DNA of 20,750 nt, from the IMG/VR virus record IMGVR_UViG_3300020470_003168, positions 1-20,750 of that record. The stretch is one strand, 5' to 3'. Made by a program: the position numbers and the translations under genes. A model generated the notes under the pieces. That model was not told where the DNA came from. It did not search any database and saw nothing but the letters and a program-made list of their open reading frames with translations. Shown one piece after another: positions 10,146-17,981 of the stretch. The stretch comes from a virus. How positions within the stretch are numbered: position 1 is the stretch's first letter; each line of letters begins with the position of its first letter.

Positions 10146-10331
10146 CTATCGAGGTGGTATTGAGTCATATTTTATCTCATCCTCATTCAAAAGATCGGTG
10201 CATACCTTCAATACTCTCATAAATTGGTCTGTATCCTCACATTTTAGGTATTTCTCACACCCTTGATCACTTTTAATCAAGAATGCACGAGAACACAAAT
10301 CAATTACAACACCAAGAACACTCTCGTCCAT
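10146..10331 (-). CDS. Small conserved-looking phage protein of unknown function (61 aa from ATG)
   Basis: The product begins MDESVLGVVIDLCSRAFLIK and ends DEIKYDSIPPR. It is acidic, with three cysteines (CSR, GCEKYLKCE), and its spacing suggests a compact alpha/beta fold. It resembles small orphan proteins in T4-like cyanophage structural regions, but I cannot assign a function. The start is uncertain: an in-frame GTG lies 9 bases upstream at 10340 (product 64 aa). Neither start has a good Shine-Dalgarno. I prefer the ATG because the upstream promoter would place the RNA start near 10348, leaving only about 8 bases before the GTG. The gene has its own consensus sigma-70 promoter, unlike its neighbours, and lies between an assembly-chaperone-like gene and the giant fibre gene. 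It could be a small regulator or accessory protein expressed early, but that is inference. Confidence 0.72.
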   Translation of the reverse strand: MDESVLGVVIDLCSRAFLIKSDQGCEKYLKCEDTDQFMRVLKVCTDLLNEDEIKYDSIPPR

Positions 10332-10354
10332 AGAAGTCACTATAAGTTTTTTTA

Positions 10355-10383
10355 ATTATAGACTATCTATTTTATTTTGTCAA
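10355..10383 (-). promoter_or_regulatory. Consensus sigma-70 type promoter for the small gene
   Basis: Reading the minus strand, TTGACA at 10383-10378 is followed by a 17-base spacer and TATAAT at 10360-10355. This matches the bacterial housekeeping consensus at all 12 hexamer positions with the optimal spacing. Transcription would start near 10348, just before the small gene. Cyanophage early genes commonly use host-type promoters, so early expression is the natural reading. Activity is not shown. Confidence 0.75.
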
Positions 10384-10390
10384 ATTGACG

Positions 10391-10398
10391 CATTTATA
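10391..10398 (-). promoter_or_regulatory. Possible T4-type late promoter box (TATAAATG)
   Basis: The minus strand reads TATAAATG, 7 of 8 matches to the T4 late box TATAAATA. It overlaps the TAA stop of the assembly-chaperone-like gene and lies just upstream of the sigma-70 promoter. If both work, the small gene would have early and late start sites. Such boxes arise easily in AT-rich DNA. Confidence 0.35.
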
Positions 10399-10783
10399 AA
10401 GTAAACATATCTGGCCAAGTAACACTAGTAGGAAATCCTACTTGAGTTGGTACATCAAGTAATGCTTGTCTGTATGCTTTAATCTCATCTTGTTTGGATG
10501 TGCTAATACCTGCCCACCTTAAAGGGTTGGATACAACTCTATCCACTCCATCTTGCAATCTATAGTCTCGTTCCGATCTTATATCTTCTGCCTTTAATGC
10601 ATCCAGTTCAGCAGTAGAAGGTTCATTCCATGCATTAGTAGTAGTATTCCATGTATGAATTCTGGTGGGTCTTACAGGAACTTCAATTGTTCCAGACTCA
10701 TATGCTGCTACTATATCATCACTTGGATCACTTATAGTTTCCCAATATCCAAGAGTGGGATGCCAAAAACCATGATTTGCCAT
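10394..10783 (-). CDS. Tail-fibre assembly-chaperone-like protein (Phage_tail_APC type, 129 aa)
   Basis: The N-terminal part (MANHGFWHPTLGYWETISDP) and the IEVPVRP segment match the opening of small marine phage fibre-associated proteins. Residues about 69-126 fit the phage tail assembly chaperone pattern: an R-x-x-R-D-x-x-L segment (IRSERDYRL), a helical stretch with AYRQALLDVP (103-112), then the ending GFPTSVTWPDMF. Members of this family assist folding or assembly of tail fibres and are usually encoded beside them. Here it directly follows the 2272-residue fibre and the 111-residue protein, which are the likely clients. The ATG at 10783 is preceded by GAGG with about 8 bases of spacing. 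It could alternatively be a minor structural component. Confidence 0.78.
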   Translation of the reverse strand: MANHGFWHPTLGYWETISDPSDDIVAAYESGTIEVPVRPTRIHTWNTTTNAWNEPSTAELDALKAEDIRSERDYRLQDGVDRVVSNPLRWAGISTSKQDEIKAYRQALLDVPTQVGFPTSVTWPDMFTL

Positions 10784-10800
10784 TTTTTTACCTCAATTAC

Positions 10801-11136
10801 TTATGTTTCTGGTGGGGTGCTCAGTTCTGAATAGGTTCTTATCCTATCCATCCAATAATACCATCCATTAGGAACAATTGCACCATTCATTGCCTCAGAG
10901 TGGTCACCACCAGTAGCAACAACCATAACATATGAAGAGGTTGATGGTCCAACATACAATGAAGAACTTGTAAGCATACCAGGTGCTATCTGAATAGGTC
11001 TACCTGTAGTATTTTGATACCATGTACCACTATTCCTACCTGGATTATGCCAAGTTTGACCACCTGTACCTGTATAAGTTCCAACTGCTGTATTAGTCTG
11101 CCAATTATGGTCATTACCAGGAAAATTTATAGGCAT
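10801..11136 (-). CDS. Small fibre-tip-like structural protein (111 aa)
   Basis: The central and C-terminal parts (TWYQNTTGRPIQIAPGM, SSSLYVGPST, GAIVPNGWYYW, IRTYSEL) follow the pattern of a small beta domain found at the C-terminus of many phage tail fibres. That pattern is an N-x-T-G-x-P-I opening, a V-G-x-S centre, an IVP-G-x-x-Y strand and a final W/Y-x-E-L. Here it stands alone as a protein. Its start overlaps the stop of the 2272-residue gene as TAATG, and GGAGGT lies 6 bases upstream, the best ribosome site in the window. Coupling to the giant fibre suggests it may cap or bind that fibre. The domain match is by eye and the partner is inferred. Confidence 0.72.
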   Translation of the reverse strand: MPINFPGNDHNWQTNTAVGTYTGTGGQTWHNPGRNSGTWYQNTTGRPIQIAPGMLTSSSLYVGPSTSSYVMVVATGGDHSEAMNGAIVPNGWYYWMDRIRTYSELSTPPET

Positions 11137-14100
11137 TAATCTACCTCCGTAAGATTCATCTTATACTTTTTACCTGTTCGATTATTTATCATATAAATGT
11201 TATCTTCACCTTCCTGTAGAGTCCAGTCTCCCCATGTTCCATCAACATCATTACCACCTTCATCTTTTTTAGATTCATTTGAGAGATGAAGGTCATTAAC
11301 AAAAATGTTATTCCATCTTGCTCCTGATGATCCTAAATTAATTGTTCCAGTCGGTACAATACTATGATCGAAAATAAAATCTGTTCCATTATAATCAATT
11401 CTTCCATCATCAGTGGTTGCATAATCGATAGTACCATGAAAATCAAGATATCTTCCAATTTCCATCACACCATCTGTGCCAATTTTAGGTATTGAATTTT
11501 TAGTTGTACTCCACCAGGCACCATTTGTTGGTACATGTGCCCAATCAACTTGTCCAGTAATACCATTTGATATTAAACCCGCACCAACTGCACCAAAATT
11601 ATCATTCTTTCCTACCCCGAAGGCACCATAATGATTAATTTTAAATCTTTCTTTAGCTGCCTTTAGATCAACAACTCTAAATGCCCATGTCTCAGTAGTA
11701 TTAGGTTGACGATAACAATCAAGTTCAAAATAATTTGTATTATCTTTAGGTCCTCTCAATATAATTGCACCACCTTCACTTGCATCATTCTGTCTGTTTA
11801 TTGTGACTGGTGAATTAAATATTGGACCTGGAGGTGTTACACTTCCACTAGAAACAGACCATACAGGTGGAGCAGTTTCTCCATTACTTAATAATACTGC
11901 TCCTGCTGCTCCCCAATCTTCATTACCAACATCACCAATACCAAGTGCACCAGACCTATTAATTGCATACCTCTGAGTTCCTCTTGTAGCACCTGGCTGG
12001 GGAGGAGTTTTCTCATCAATAATTCTAAGTAGAGATGTACCAGCAGTAGCACCATAGCAATCAATACTATATCCTATTTTATCATCACTATTACAAAATG
12101 TTATCTGACCACCTTCAAGAGCACCTGTTCCTGGACCAGGATTTGCAGCATTTGCACGGAGTAATATTGTACCATCAACATCCAAAGCAACAGAACCATC
12201 TATATTATAACCACCAGCAGCATCTGAATCTCTAGAATATCCTGGAGCAAATCCAGATGTTCTTTGAGATTTCTTAACTATTGCAGATGCACCAGTTGCA
12301 TTAGTATGATCACCTCTTGTTATACCTAAAGTTCCTTCATCAGTTAACAACATATGACGAAGACCTGTTCCACCAGTTTCAAATAATAATCCACCTCTAT
12401 CATCTAAATCCCACTCACCACCAGCCAGATGTGTTGCTACTTGTATACGAGCAATATAATCATGAGCAGGATAATCAGGATCATCTCTAAAATCAACATA
12501 TGCTCCACCCTTATAGTTGTCTGTTGCATGAGTTCTTGTTATTTCTAAACCACCATCTGTTGTAATTGCAGCCCAGTTATCCTCACTTGCAGGATTCCTT
12601 GATACTTTAAGAACACCAGAACTATTATCCCACGTAAACGTATCAGAACCAGCAACTACTGAAGGATCAGTACCTGATGTATATAAAACTTGCTTATCAC
12701 TTGTATCAACAGTTAATGTTCCTGTAATATTTTTGGCATGAATAGTATCCCATTTACAGTCTGCACTACCTAAATTGGTACCACTTGCAACATTATTACC
12801 ATCAAGAGTTCCTGATGGTAATATCGTACCACTCTTTGCATTCCATGTTACTGTATCATCAACACTACTATTTCCAAGAGTAGTATTTCCAGTAACACTA
12901 AGGTCTTGAGTTGTTAATGTATTAGAACTTGGATTGTATGTTAAACCATTAGTATCTTGATATATTGTTTTACCTCCTGAAGAAGTTCCAGAAACAAATG
13001 TAGGATAGTATGTGACATTATCACCTGCTATTGATATATCAACCGTACCTGCAGAAATCGTTGCAGTATCAAATACCAATCCATTACCATCATCATTAAC
13101 CCTGACATATTTGTTTTTATCACCTTGATTATCAGCCCAACCAGTTGGTGTATCAGATAATCCAATAAAACTAAAATCACTATTAAAATTAGTAGCATCA
13201 ATAAATTCTAGTCCACTACCATTATTTTCATTTGGTCCACTAGAATTAGGTTTATTAACTCTAACAAATTTGTGTGCTTGTCCATCATAGGTGCTAGGAG
13301 TAACATCTGTAAGGTCTAAGAACTTATTAACACCACCAAGATCCGATAAAGTAAGATTTGCTGTTAATGTAGGTTCACTATTATTTCTTGTTAATTGTAA
13401 TTGCTTACCTCCTGTTATGGTTACAAAACTCGCACCAGTAACATAAGTATCAGTACCTACAGAAGATGCATCAGTAAATATTAATGCATTTCCAGCACTA
13501 TTAACTGCAACAAGTTTGTCTTTATCACCAGCACCAGAAGCATATGCAGTAGGTGTATCTTTTAAATCAGTAAACTTGAGGGATACTCCATCTCCAGCAC
13601 CAACTTGAGACCAAGTTAAAGTTCCATTTTCATCAACTAATTTAAGAAAATATCCAGCATTATCAGTAGATGGAGCATTAGTAATATTAAGCATACTTTC
13701 ATCAACTGCTCCTGGTTGAATAGTTCCAACTGCCTCTACATTAGCACTAGCATCAAAATTAACATCCCATAGAACATCACCAGTCATTTTAATGTTTCTT
13801 GATGTTAAAGTACCAGTAAACTTACCAGCATATTCTTTGGCATAAACCTTTCTCCAATAATTATTAGAATCACCAAGATCTTTACCACTAGCATCACTAG
13901 CATCAGCTGCATTATGTGATGGGAATATATGACTAGCAACTTTACTATTAAATGTTACTATATCATCAGTAGTACCACTATTTCCGAATGTAACATTCTC
14001 AGCAAATGTTGCATCACCAGTAACATCAAGTTGACAATCAACAGTTAATTTCTCACCAGGATTTGTAGATTCCGATCTAAAATATAAGTGTGGATTTGTA

Positions 14101-17100
14101 AGAAGATATGAATCACGATTTTCAGCATCTGGTGTAGTCGTAGTAAATGTTAGATAAGTAGTTTCTTGATTTTCACTTTTATTTGTCTTAATTTTTTCTA
14201 TTGATCCAGTAAAAGATCCACTAAAATTCTCAGCATAAACCGTATTCCATTTACGATTAGATTCTCCAAGATTATAACTTGTATAATCTCCAGGACTAGT
14301 TAATGTTCCTCCTGGTATGATATGACTGGTTACATGAGAATTGAATATTGTTGTATCAGGATCTTCTCCTGCTAGTGAGCTACCTAGAGTTGTATCTCCA
14401 GTTACACTTAAATTTACAGGAGTTAAAGTATCATTATTAGGATTATACTTAAGTTCACTATCCATATATACATTTTTACCCTTACCATTACCATCAACAA
14501 AGGTTAAATAACGATCACTATCATCATCATCTGTTCCAATATCTAATGTTTGTGCAGACTCAGCATCTCCTACTACAGAACCTTTAAATTCTCTGGCATA
14601 AATTGTTCTCCAATATGCACCACTTCCACCAAGATCTAAACCAGTAACATCCTCCTTATCAGTTGCATCAGTTTTTGGTAATACGGAACTATTAACTTTA
14701 CCAGTAAATGTTATAGTATCAACATTAGCATCATTTCCAAGTGTTGTATTACCCTCAACATTCAACAGAGTAGTAACTTTTATATTAGATGAGGTTAATA
14801 TATCACTATTTGGATTATATGTTAAAGCAGTATCAGTATAAACAGTTTGATTATTAGGAGATCCAGTATCACCAGCACCTTTAACCATACCAAAGTAATG
14901 ACTAGCATCTTCACTTTCATTCTTTTGTATTTTAATTTTGTCTGTACTATCTGCAGTTCCACCTAAATGTCCAACAAAATTTTGAGCGTAAACATTTGCA
15001 AACTTATAATTTTCAGAACCTATGTTTTGCCCACCGTTAACAACACCTTCTGAATCAAATGATGGAACACTATCTGGTATAAAATTACTTCCATTTAAAA
15101 CTAAATTACCTCTAACTTCTGGCCAAGTTTTGCCTGTTGCATCAACAACTTCACCACGAATTTTATTTACATGGAGAGTGTTATTCTGAGTATCCATGTA
15201 CAGATTAGTCTGAATTGGAGTTCCTGCAGTTTTTTGATATAATGTTTTATCAACTGTAGTACCTTCACTATTATCTGTAACTTTAACACCAGTCAAATAT
15301 AATTTAGTTTCAGAACTAGTTTTTGTAACTTTAACCTGATTTGTTGTACTTGCAGGAATACCACTAATAGTTTGCCATACAGCTGCAGCATTAGGACCTT
15401 TACTGGTTAATACTTGATTATCCGTTCCAAAATCAATAGTCCATGTTCCACTTACATCCTTACCTAAACCAATTTTTCCTATAGAATTGATGTGAAGTTT
15501 GTCTTTACCATCAACTCTAAAATTAATATAACTATCATTACCCAAATTATCATCATCAGCAGCAAGTACTAAAGCATCAGCTGCTTCTATTCCAATGTAA
15601 TTATTTCTAATATTATCTCCCCTATCAAATCTTATTTTTGGATGTGATGCAGAATTCCTTAAATGTAGTTTATTTAAAGGAGCATTAACTCCCAATCCCA
15701 TCTTACCATCAGCTATAAGGCGAAGTTTTTCGTTTCCTTCTGTTAATACCTTAAAGTGTCCATCAGTACCACCATCAACTACTTGTGCATATGTACCATC
15801 ACTAGCCTTTATTTTATCAGTTACTACGTCTGCACTAGCATCAATAGTACCTCTAAATGTTCCATAATAATCACGAGCAGTAACAACACCAACAGCTAAA
15901 ACTTTATTATTATCCTCAAGATAATCTTTAATTGTTTTACCATTATTAGGATCATCAGTAATTGGATTAGTGGTTCCTATACCAACATGACCTACTGGTG
16001 TAATAGTAACTCTATCATATGATCCATTGTCAGTTGCAACATTTCCTGTTTTTAGAATTAAATCACCACCAACTGTACCAACAATTGCTGACATGGTTTT
16101 ACCATTAGGATAAGTACTAACATCACCATCACTATCAGCAAATTGCAAACCACCTATCTGGGTCATGGTATCCATAGGTGCAGATGCTATTCTTGCACTC
16201 TTAACTCTTATACCACTAAAGTTCTCTGAAAATACATTTAATTCTTGCCCTACAATATTAGTATTGATACCAACTCTACCTTCTTTATATACTAATCTAT
16301 CTTTATCAATCTGCATTCCATCAAAATTACCCTTCGTAGAATCATTACCAAACCATATGTAATGTGTATCAGTATTAGTATTTGCTATCTCATTTTCAGT
16401 TATTTTTAATGCATTTGCATTAGTTGCCGTAGCTGAATTTGATTGCCATTTTACATAATAAGTATCTGGATTACCACCAGTACCTTCTACTTTATGTGAA
16501 GTTAATACCTGACTAGATGTTCCACAAGAACCAGTACAATCAATTATACCTCTACCAGGTCTAATATTAAAATTATTATCACCCGATAACCAAGTCCTAT
16601 CAGCTACACCAATTGCTAATTGACCACTAGATGTTGTATTTGCTAAACAAACATTATATCCTATTGCAATATTAAAATCTCCAGCTGTTTGATTCTCTGC
16701 AGCATTTGCTCCTAAAAATACATTTCCTTGACCGAGAACTTCACCAGATGGTCCAAGAGTTCTTCCAGCAGCAAGTCCAAGAGCAACATTTAATGCACCA
16801 GTAATATTAGTACCATCTTCACCTCTTAGTGCATTCATTCCTATTGCAACATTACCAGCACCACTAGTAACATTACGACCTGCATAAGTCCCTAAGAAAA
16901 CACCATTATTTCCACTATTATTACAATATCCTGCAAATACACCAAGTGTAGTTACTTGAGATGCTGAAGATGTGTAAAAACCAGCACAAGTACCTAAAAT
17001 AATATTATTATTTCCACTATCAATATTTAATCCTGCATATTTTCCTAAAAATGTATTATTACTACCACTATCAATCTCTTGTCCCGCAGATCTACCAATA

Positions 17101-17954
17101 AAAATATTAGCACTTCCAGTTGATGTTGAATTATTTTTACCACGACCAGCGGCATATCCACCATAAAAATTACGAGATCCAGTTGTATTACATCTTCCTG
17201 CAGCAATACCTAAGAAAACATTAGCATCTCCGACTTCATCAATAGCAGTTTCATTAGCACCACTAGCACCAGTAGTCTTACAACCAGCATATGCTCCTAC
17301 AAAAATATTATAACAAGTCTTCTCAACAATACCTGTACCAGCACAAGTACCTGCCTTTAAGTTTTTATAAACATCCTCCTTCCAATCACCAGTACCATCC
17401 AGTGCACCACCATTACCTATGAAGCAATTAGCATAAACATAATTCCACTTTTCATCTGCTTTTCCTAAATTATAAATCCCACTACATTCTTTAGGTGGAC
17501 CTACATTTGATCTAAAATATGAGTGATCGTCAGCTGCAGCAGACCCTCTTTTAAAGGTAGCAATTCCTGTATTGTTTAATCCACCACTATTTGCTGGATT
17601 TATAGAAATTACACCTTCAGCACTTTCATTATATAAAACAAATAATTTATCTGCTCCACCATAACTTCTTATAGATCCCTGAAAATTATTTTCTAAACCA
17701 CTTAAATATAATACACCATCCACACCAAGGGATTTACTAATAGGACTAAAAGTTAATCCAATACCAGTATAAAAATCCTCATATTGTCTAGAAGTATGAG
17801 GGTGATTCTCATCTACAAAAGAAAGATAATATAATTTATCTGATGTGGCAAGAGAAGTATCAGTCTGCCCAATAGCAAGTCTATCAGCCTTTCCTATTGC
17901 AGAAACACCTGTCGTATTAACCCATGAACCACCTTTGTATACCTTTATTGCCAT
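11136..17954 (-). CDS. Giant modular tail-fibre protein (2272 aa)
   Basis: The ATG at 17954 (MAIKVYKGGSWVNTTGVSAI) opens a typical fibre N-terminus. Residues about 205-480 hold YadA-head-like units (NVFLGxxAGxxNTTGS form). About 745-870 contains MGLGVNAPLNKLHL fibre repeats. Five ~110-residue cassettes lie at about 880-999, 1017-1134, 1146-1255, 1264-1386 and 1645-1749, each running from a LYMD/LTYNP segment through LSVTGDTTLG to W-x-x-VYA-x-NF-x-G. Three F-x-x-L-x-D-T-P / VRVN units sit between the fourth and fifth cassettes (about 1459-1630). A duplicated module follows (about 1945-2140). The C-terminus, LHLSNE and then GTWGDWTLQEGED and NRTGKKYKMNLTEV, matches the end of known cyanophage fibres. 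No enzyme motif is visible. It is almost certainly a long trimeric host-recognition appendage. Its start lacks a Shine-Dalgarno, being preceded by AAAAAAATTATAGATA. Confidence 0.92.
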   Translation of the reverse strand: MAIKVYKGGSWVNTTGVSAIGKADRLAIGQTDTSLATSDKLYYLSFVDENHPHTSRQYEDFYTGIGLTFSPISKSLGVDGVLYLSGLENNFQGSIRSYGGADKLFVLYNESAEGVISINPANSGGLNNTGIATFKRGSAAADDHSYFRSNVGPPKECSGIYNLGKADEKWNYVYANCFIGNGGALDGTGDWKEDVYKNLKAGTCAGTGIVEKTCYNIFVGAYAGCKTTGASGANETAIDEVGDANVFLGIAAGRCNTTGSRNFYGGYAAGRGKNNSTSTGSANIFIGRSAGQEIDSGSNNTFLGKYAGLNIDSGNNNIILGTCAGFYTSSASQVTTLGVFAGYCNNSGNNGVFLGTYAGRNVTSGAGNVAIGMNALRGEDGTNITGALNVALGLAAGRTLGPSGEVLGQGNVFLGANAAENQTAGDFNIAIGYNVCLANTTSSGQLAIGVADRTWLSGDNNFNIRPGRGIIDCTGSCGTSSQVLTSHKVEGTGGNPDTYYVKWQSNSATATNANALKITENEIANTNTDTHYIWFGNDSTKGNFDGMQIDKDRLVYKEGRVGINTNIVGQELNVFSENFSGIRVKSARIASAPMDTMTQIGGLQFADSDGDVSTYPNGKTMSAIVGTVGGDLILKTGNVATDNGSYDRVTITPVGHVGIGTTNPITDDPNNGKTIKDYLEDNNKVLAVGVVTARDYYGTFRGTIDASADVVTDKIKASDGTYAQVVDGGTDGHFKVLTEGNEKLRLIADGKMGLGVNAPLNKLHLRNSASHPKIRFDRGDNIRNNYIGIEAADALVLAADDDNLGNDSYINFRVDGKDKLHINSIGKIGLGKDVSGTWTIDFGTDNQVLTSKGPNAAAVWQTISGIPASTTNQVKVTKTSSETKLYLTGVKVTDNSEGTTVDKTLYQKTAGTPIQTNLYMDTQNNTLHVNKIRGEVVDATGKTWPEVRGNLVLNGSNFIPDSVPSFDSEGVVNGGQNIGSENYKFANVYAQNFVGHLGGTADSTDKIKIQKNESEDASHYFGMVKGAGDTGSPNNQTVYTDTALTYNPNSDILTSSNIKVTTLLNVEGNTTLGNDANVDTITFTGKVNSSVLPKTDATDKEDVTGLDLGGSGAYWRTIYAREFKGSVVGDAESAQTLDIGTDDDDSDRYLTFVDGNGKGKNVYMDSELKYNPNNDTLTPVNLSVTGDTTLGSSLAGEDPDTTIFNSHVTSHIIPGGTLTSPGDYTSYNLGESNRKWNTVYAENFSGSFTGSIEKIKTNKSENQETTYLTFTTTTPDAENRDSYLLTNPHLYFRSESTNPGEKLTVDCQLDVTGDATFAENVTFGNSGTTDDIVTFNSKVASHIFPSHNAADASDASGKDLGDSNNYWRKVYAKEYAGKFTGTLTSRNIKMTGDVLWDVNFDASANVEAVGTIQPGAVDESMLNITNAPSTDNAGYFLKLVDENGTLTWSQVGAGDGVSLKFTDLKDTPTAYASGAGDKDKLVAVNSAGNALIFTDASSVGTDTYVTGASFVTITGGKQLQLTRNNSEPTLTANLTLSDLGGVNKFLDLTDVTPSTYDGQAHKFVRVNKPNSSGPNENNGSGLEFIDATNFNSDFSFIGLSDTPTGWADNQGDKNKYVRVNDDGNGLVFDTATISAGTVDISIAGDNVTYYPTFVSGTSSGGKTIYQDTNGLTYNPSSNTLTTQDLSVTGNTTLGNSSVDDTVTWNAKSGTILPSGTLDGNNVASGTNLGSADCKWDTIHAKNITGTLTVDTSDKQVLYTSGTDPSVVAGSDTFTWDNSSGVLKVSRNPASEDNWAAITTDGGLEITRTHATDNYKGGAYVDFRDDPDYPAHDYIARIQVATHLAGGEWDLDDRGGLLFETGGTGLRHMLLTDEGTLGITRGDHTNATGASAIVKKSQRTSGFAPGYSRDSDAAGGYNIDGSVALDVDGTILLRANAANPGPGTGALEGGQITFCNSDDKIGYSIDCYGATAGTSLLRIIDEKTPPQPGATRGTQRYAINRSGALGIGDVGNEDWGAAGAVLLSNGETAPPVWSVSSGSVTPPGPIFNSPVTINRQNDASEGGAIILRGPKDNTNYFELDCYRQPNTTETWAFRVVDLKAAKERFKINHYGAFGVGKNDNFGAVGAGLISNGITGQVDWAHVPTNGAWWSTTKNSIPKIGTDGVMEIGRYLDFHGTIDYATTDDGRIDYNGTDFIFDHSIVPTGTINLGSSGARWNNIFVNDLHLSNESKKDEGGNDVDGTWGDWTLQEGEDNIYMINNRTGKKYKMNLTEVD
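11141..11148 (-). promoter_or_regulatory. Strong ribosome-binding site at the TAATG junction
   Basis: The minus strand reads CGGAGGTAGATTAATG: a full GGAGGT lies 6 bases before the ATG at 11136, inside the last codons of the giant fibre. The stop TAA (11138-11136) shares one base with this start, so translation is probably coupled and boosted. Most other genes here have weak sites. Confidence 0.75.
11183..11190 (-). promoter_or_regulatory. Possible late promoter box GATAAATA upstream of the 111-residue gene
   Basis: GATAAATA on the minus strand fits the NATAAATA form of cyanophage late promoters. It lies inside the last codons of the giant fibre, about 47 bases before the 111-residue gene. 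It could add expression of the small tip-like and chaperone-like genes. The same 8-mer occurs inside the 1904-residue gene at 9426-9433, so chance is possible. Confidence 0.35.
11537..12125 (-). repeat. Duplicated C-terminal module in the giant fibre
   Basis: Copy 1 (about 11858-12125) has EGGQITFCN, SIDCYG, LRIIDEK, YAINRSGALGIGD and AVLLSNGETAPPVW. Copy 2 (about 11537-11790) has EGGAIILRG, ELDCYR, FRVVDLK, FKINHYGAFGVGK and AGLISNGITGQVDW. Order and spacing agree, so this is a diverged tandem duplication. Confidence 0.7.
12705..15320 (-). repeat. Five ~110-residue fibre cassettes in the giant fibre
   Basis: Approximate copies lie at 14955-15320, 14550-14905, 14190-14518, 13795-14163 and 12705-13020. 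Each has a Y-L-T-F-like strand, an (L/I)Y-x-D segment, an LTYNP-N/S-x-(D/N)-x-L-T core, L-x-V-x-G-(D/N)-T-T-L-G, and a closing L-G-x-x-x-x-W-x-x-(V/I)-(Y/H)-A-x-(N/E)-(F/Y). Copies 1 and 3 are more diverged. The gap between copies 4 and 5 contains three smaller D-T-P / VRVN repeats. Confidence 0.72.
16520..17340 (-). repeat. YadA-head-like repeat region in the giant fibre
   Basis: About a dozen units of 20-25 residues follow the form N-(V/I)-(F/A)-(L/I)-G-x-x-A-G-x-x, for example NVFLGIAAGRCN, NIFIGRSAGQEI, NNTFLGKYAGLNI, NNIILGTCAGFY, NGVFLGTYAGRNV and NVAIGMNAL. This pattern is known from left-handed beta-rolls in trimeric adhesin heads and phage fibres. Unusually many units carry Cys. Boundaries are approximate. 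Confidence 0.75.
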
Positions 17955-17973
17955 TATCTATAATTTTTTTAAA

Positions 17974-17981
17974 TATTTATT
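17974..17981 (-). promoter_or_regulatory. Possible late promoter box AATAAATA before the giant fibre gene
   Basis: AATAAATA overlaps the TGA stop of the collar protein and lies 20 bases before the giant fibre ATG. It matches T4 late TATAAATA at 7 of 8 positions and fits NATAAATA. The leader would be only about 14 bases, with no Shine-Dalgarno. Confidence 0.4.

Noticed and set aside
10255-10285. Short inverted repeat CTTGAT ... ATCAAG
   Set aside because: Only 6 base pairs, inside the small gene, with no U-rich tail, so not a terminator.
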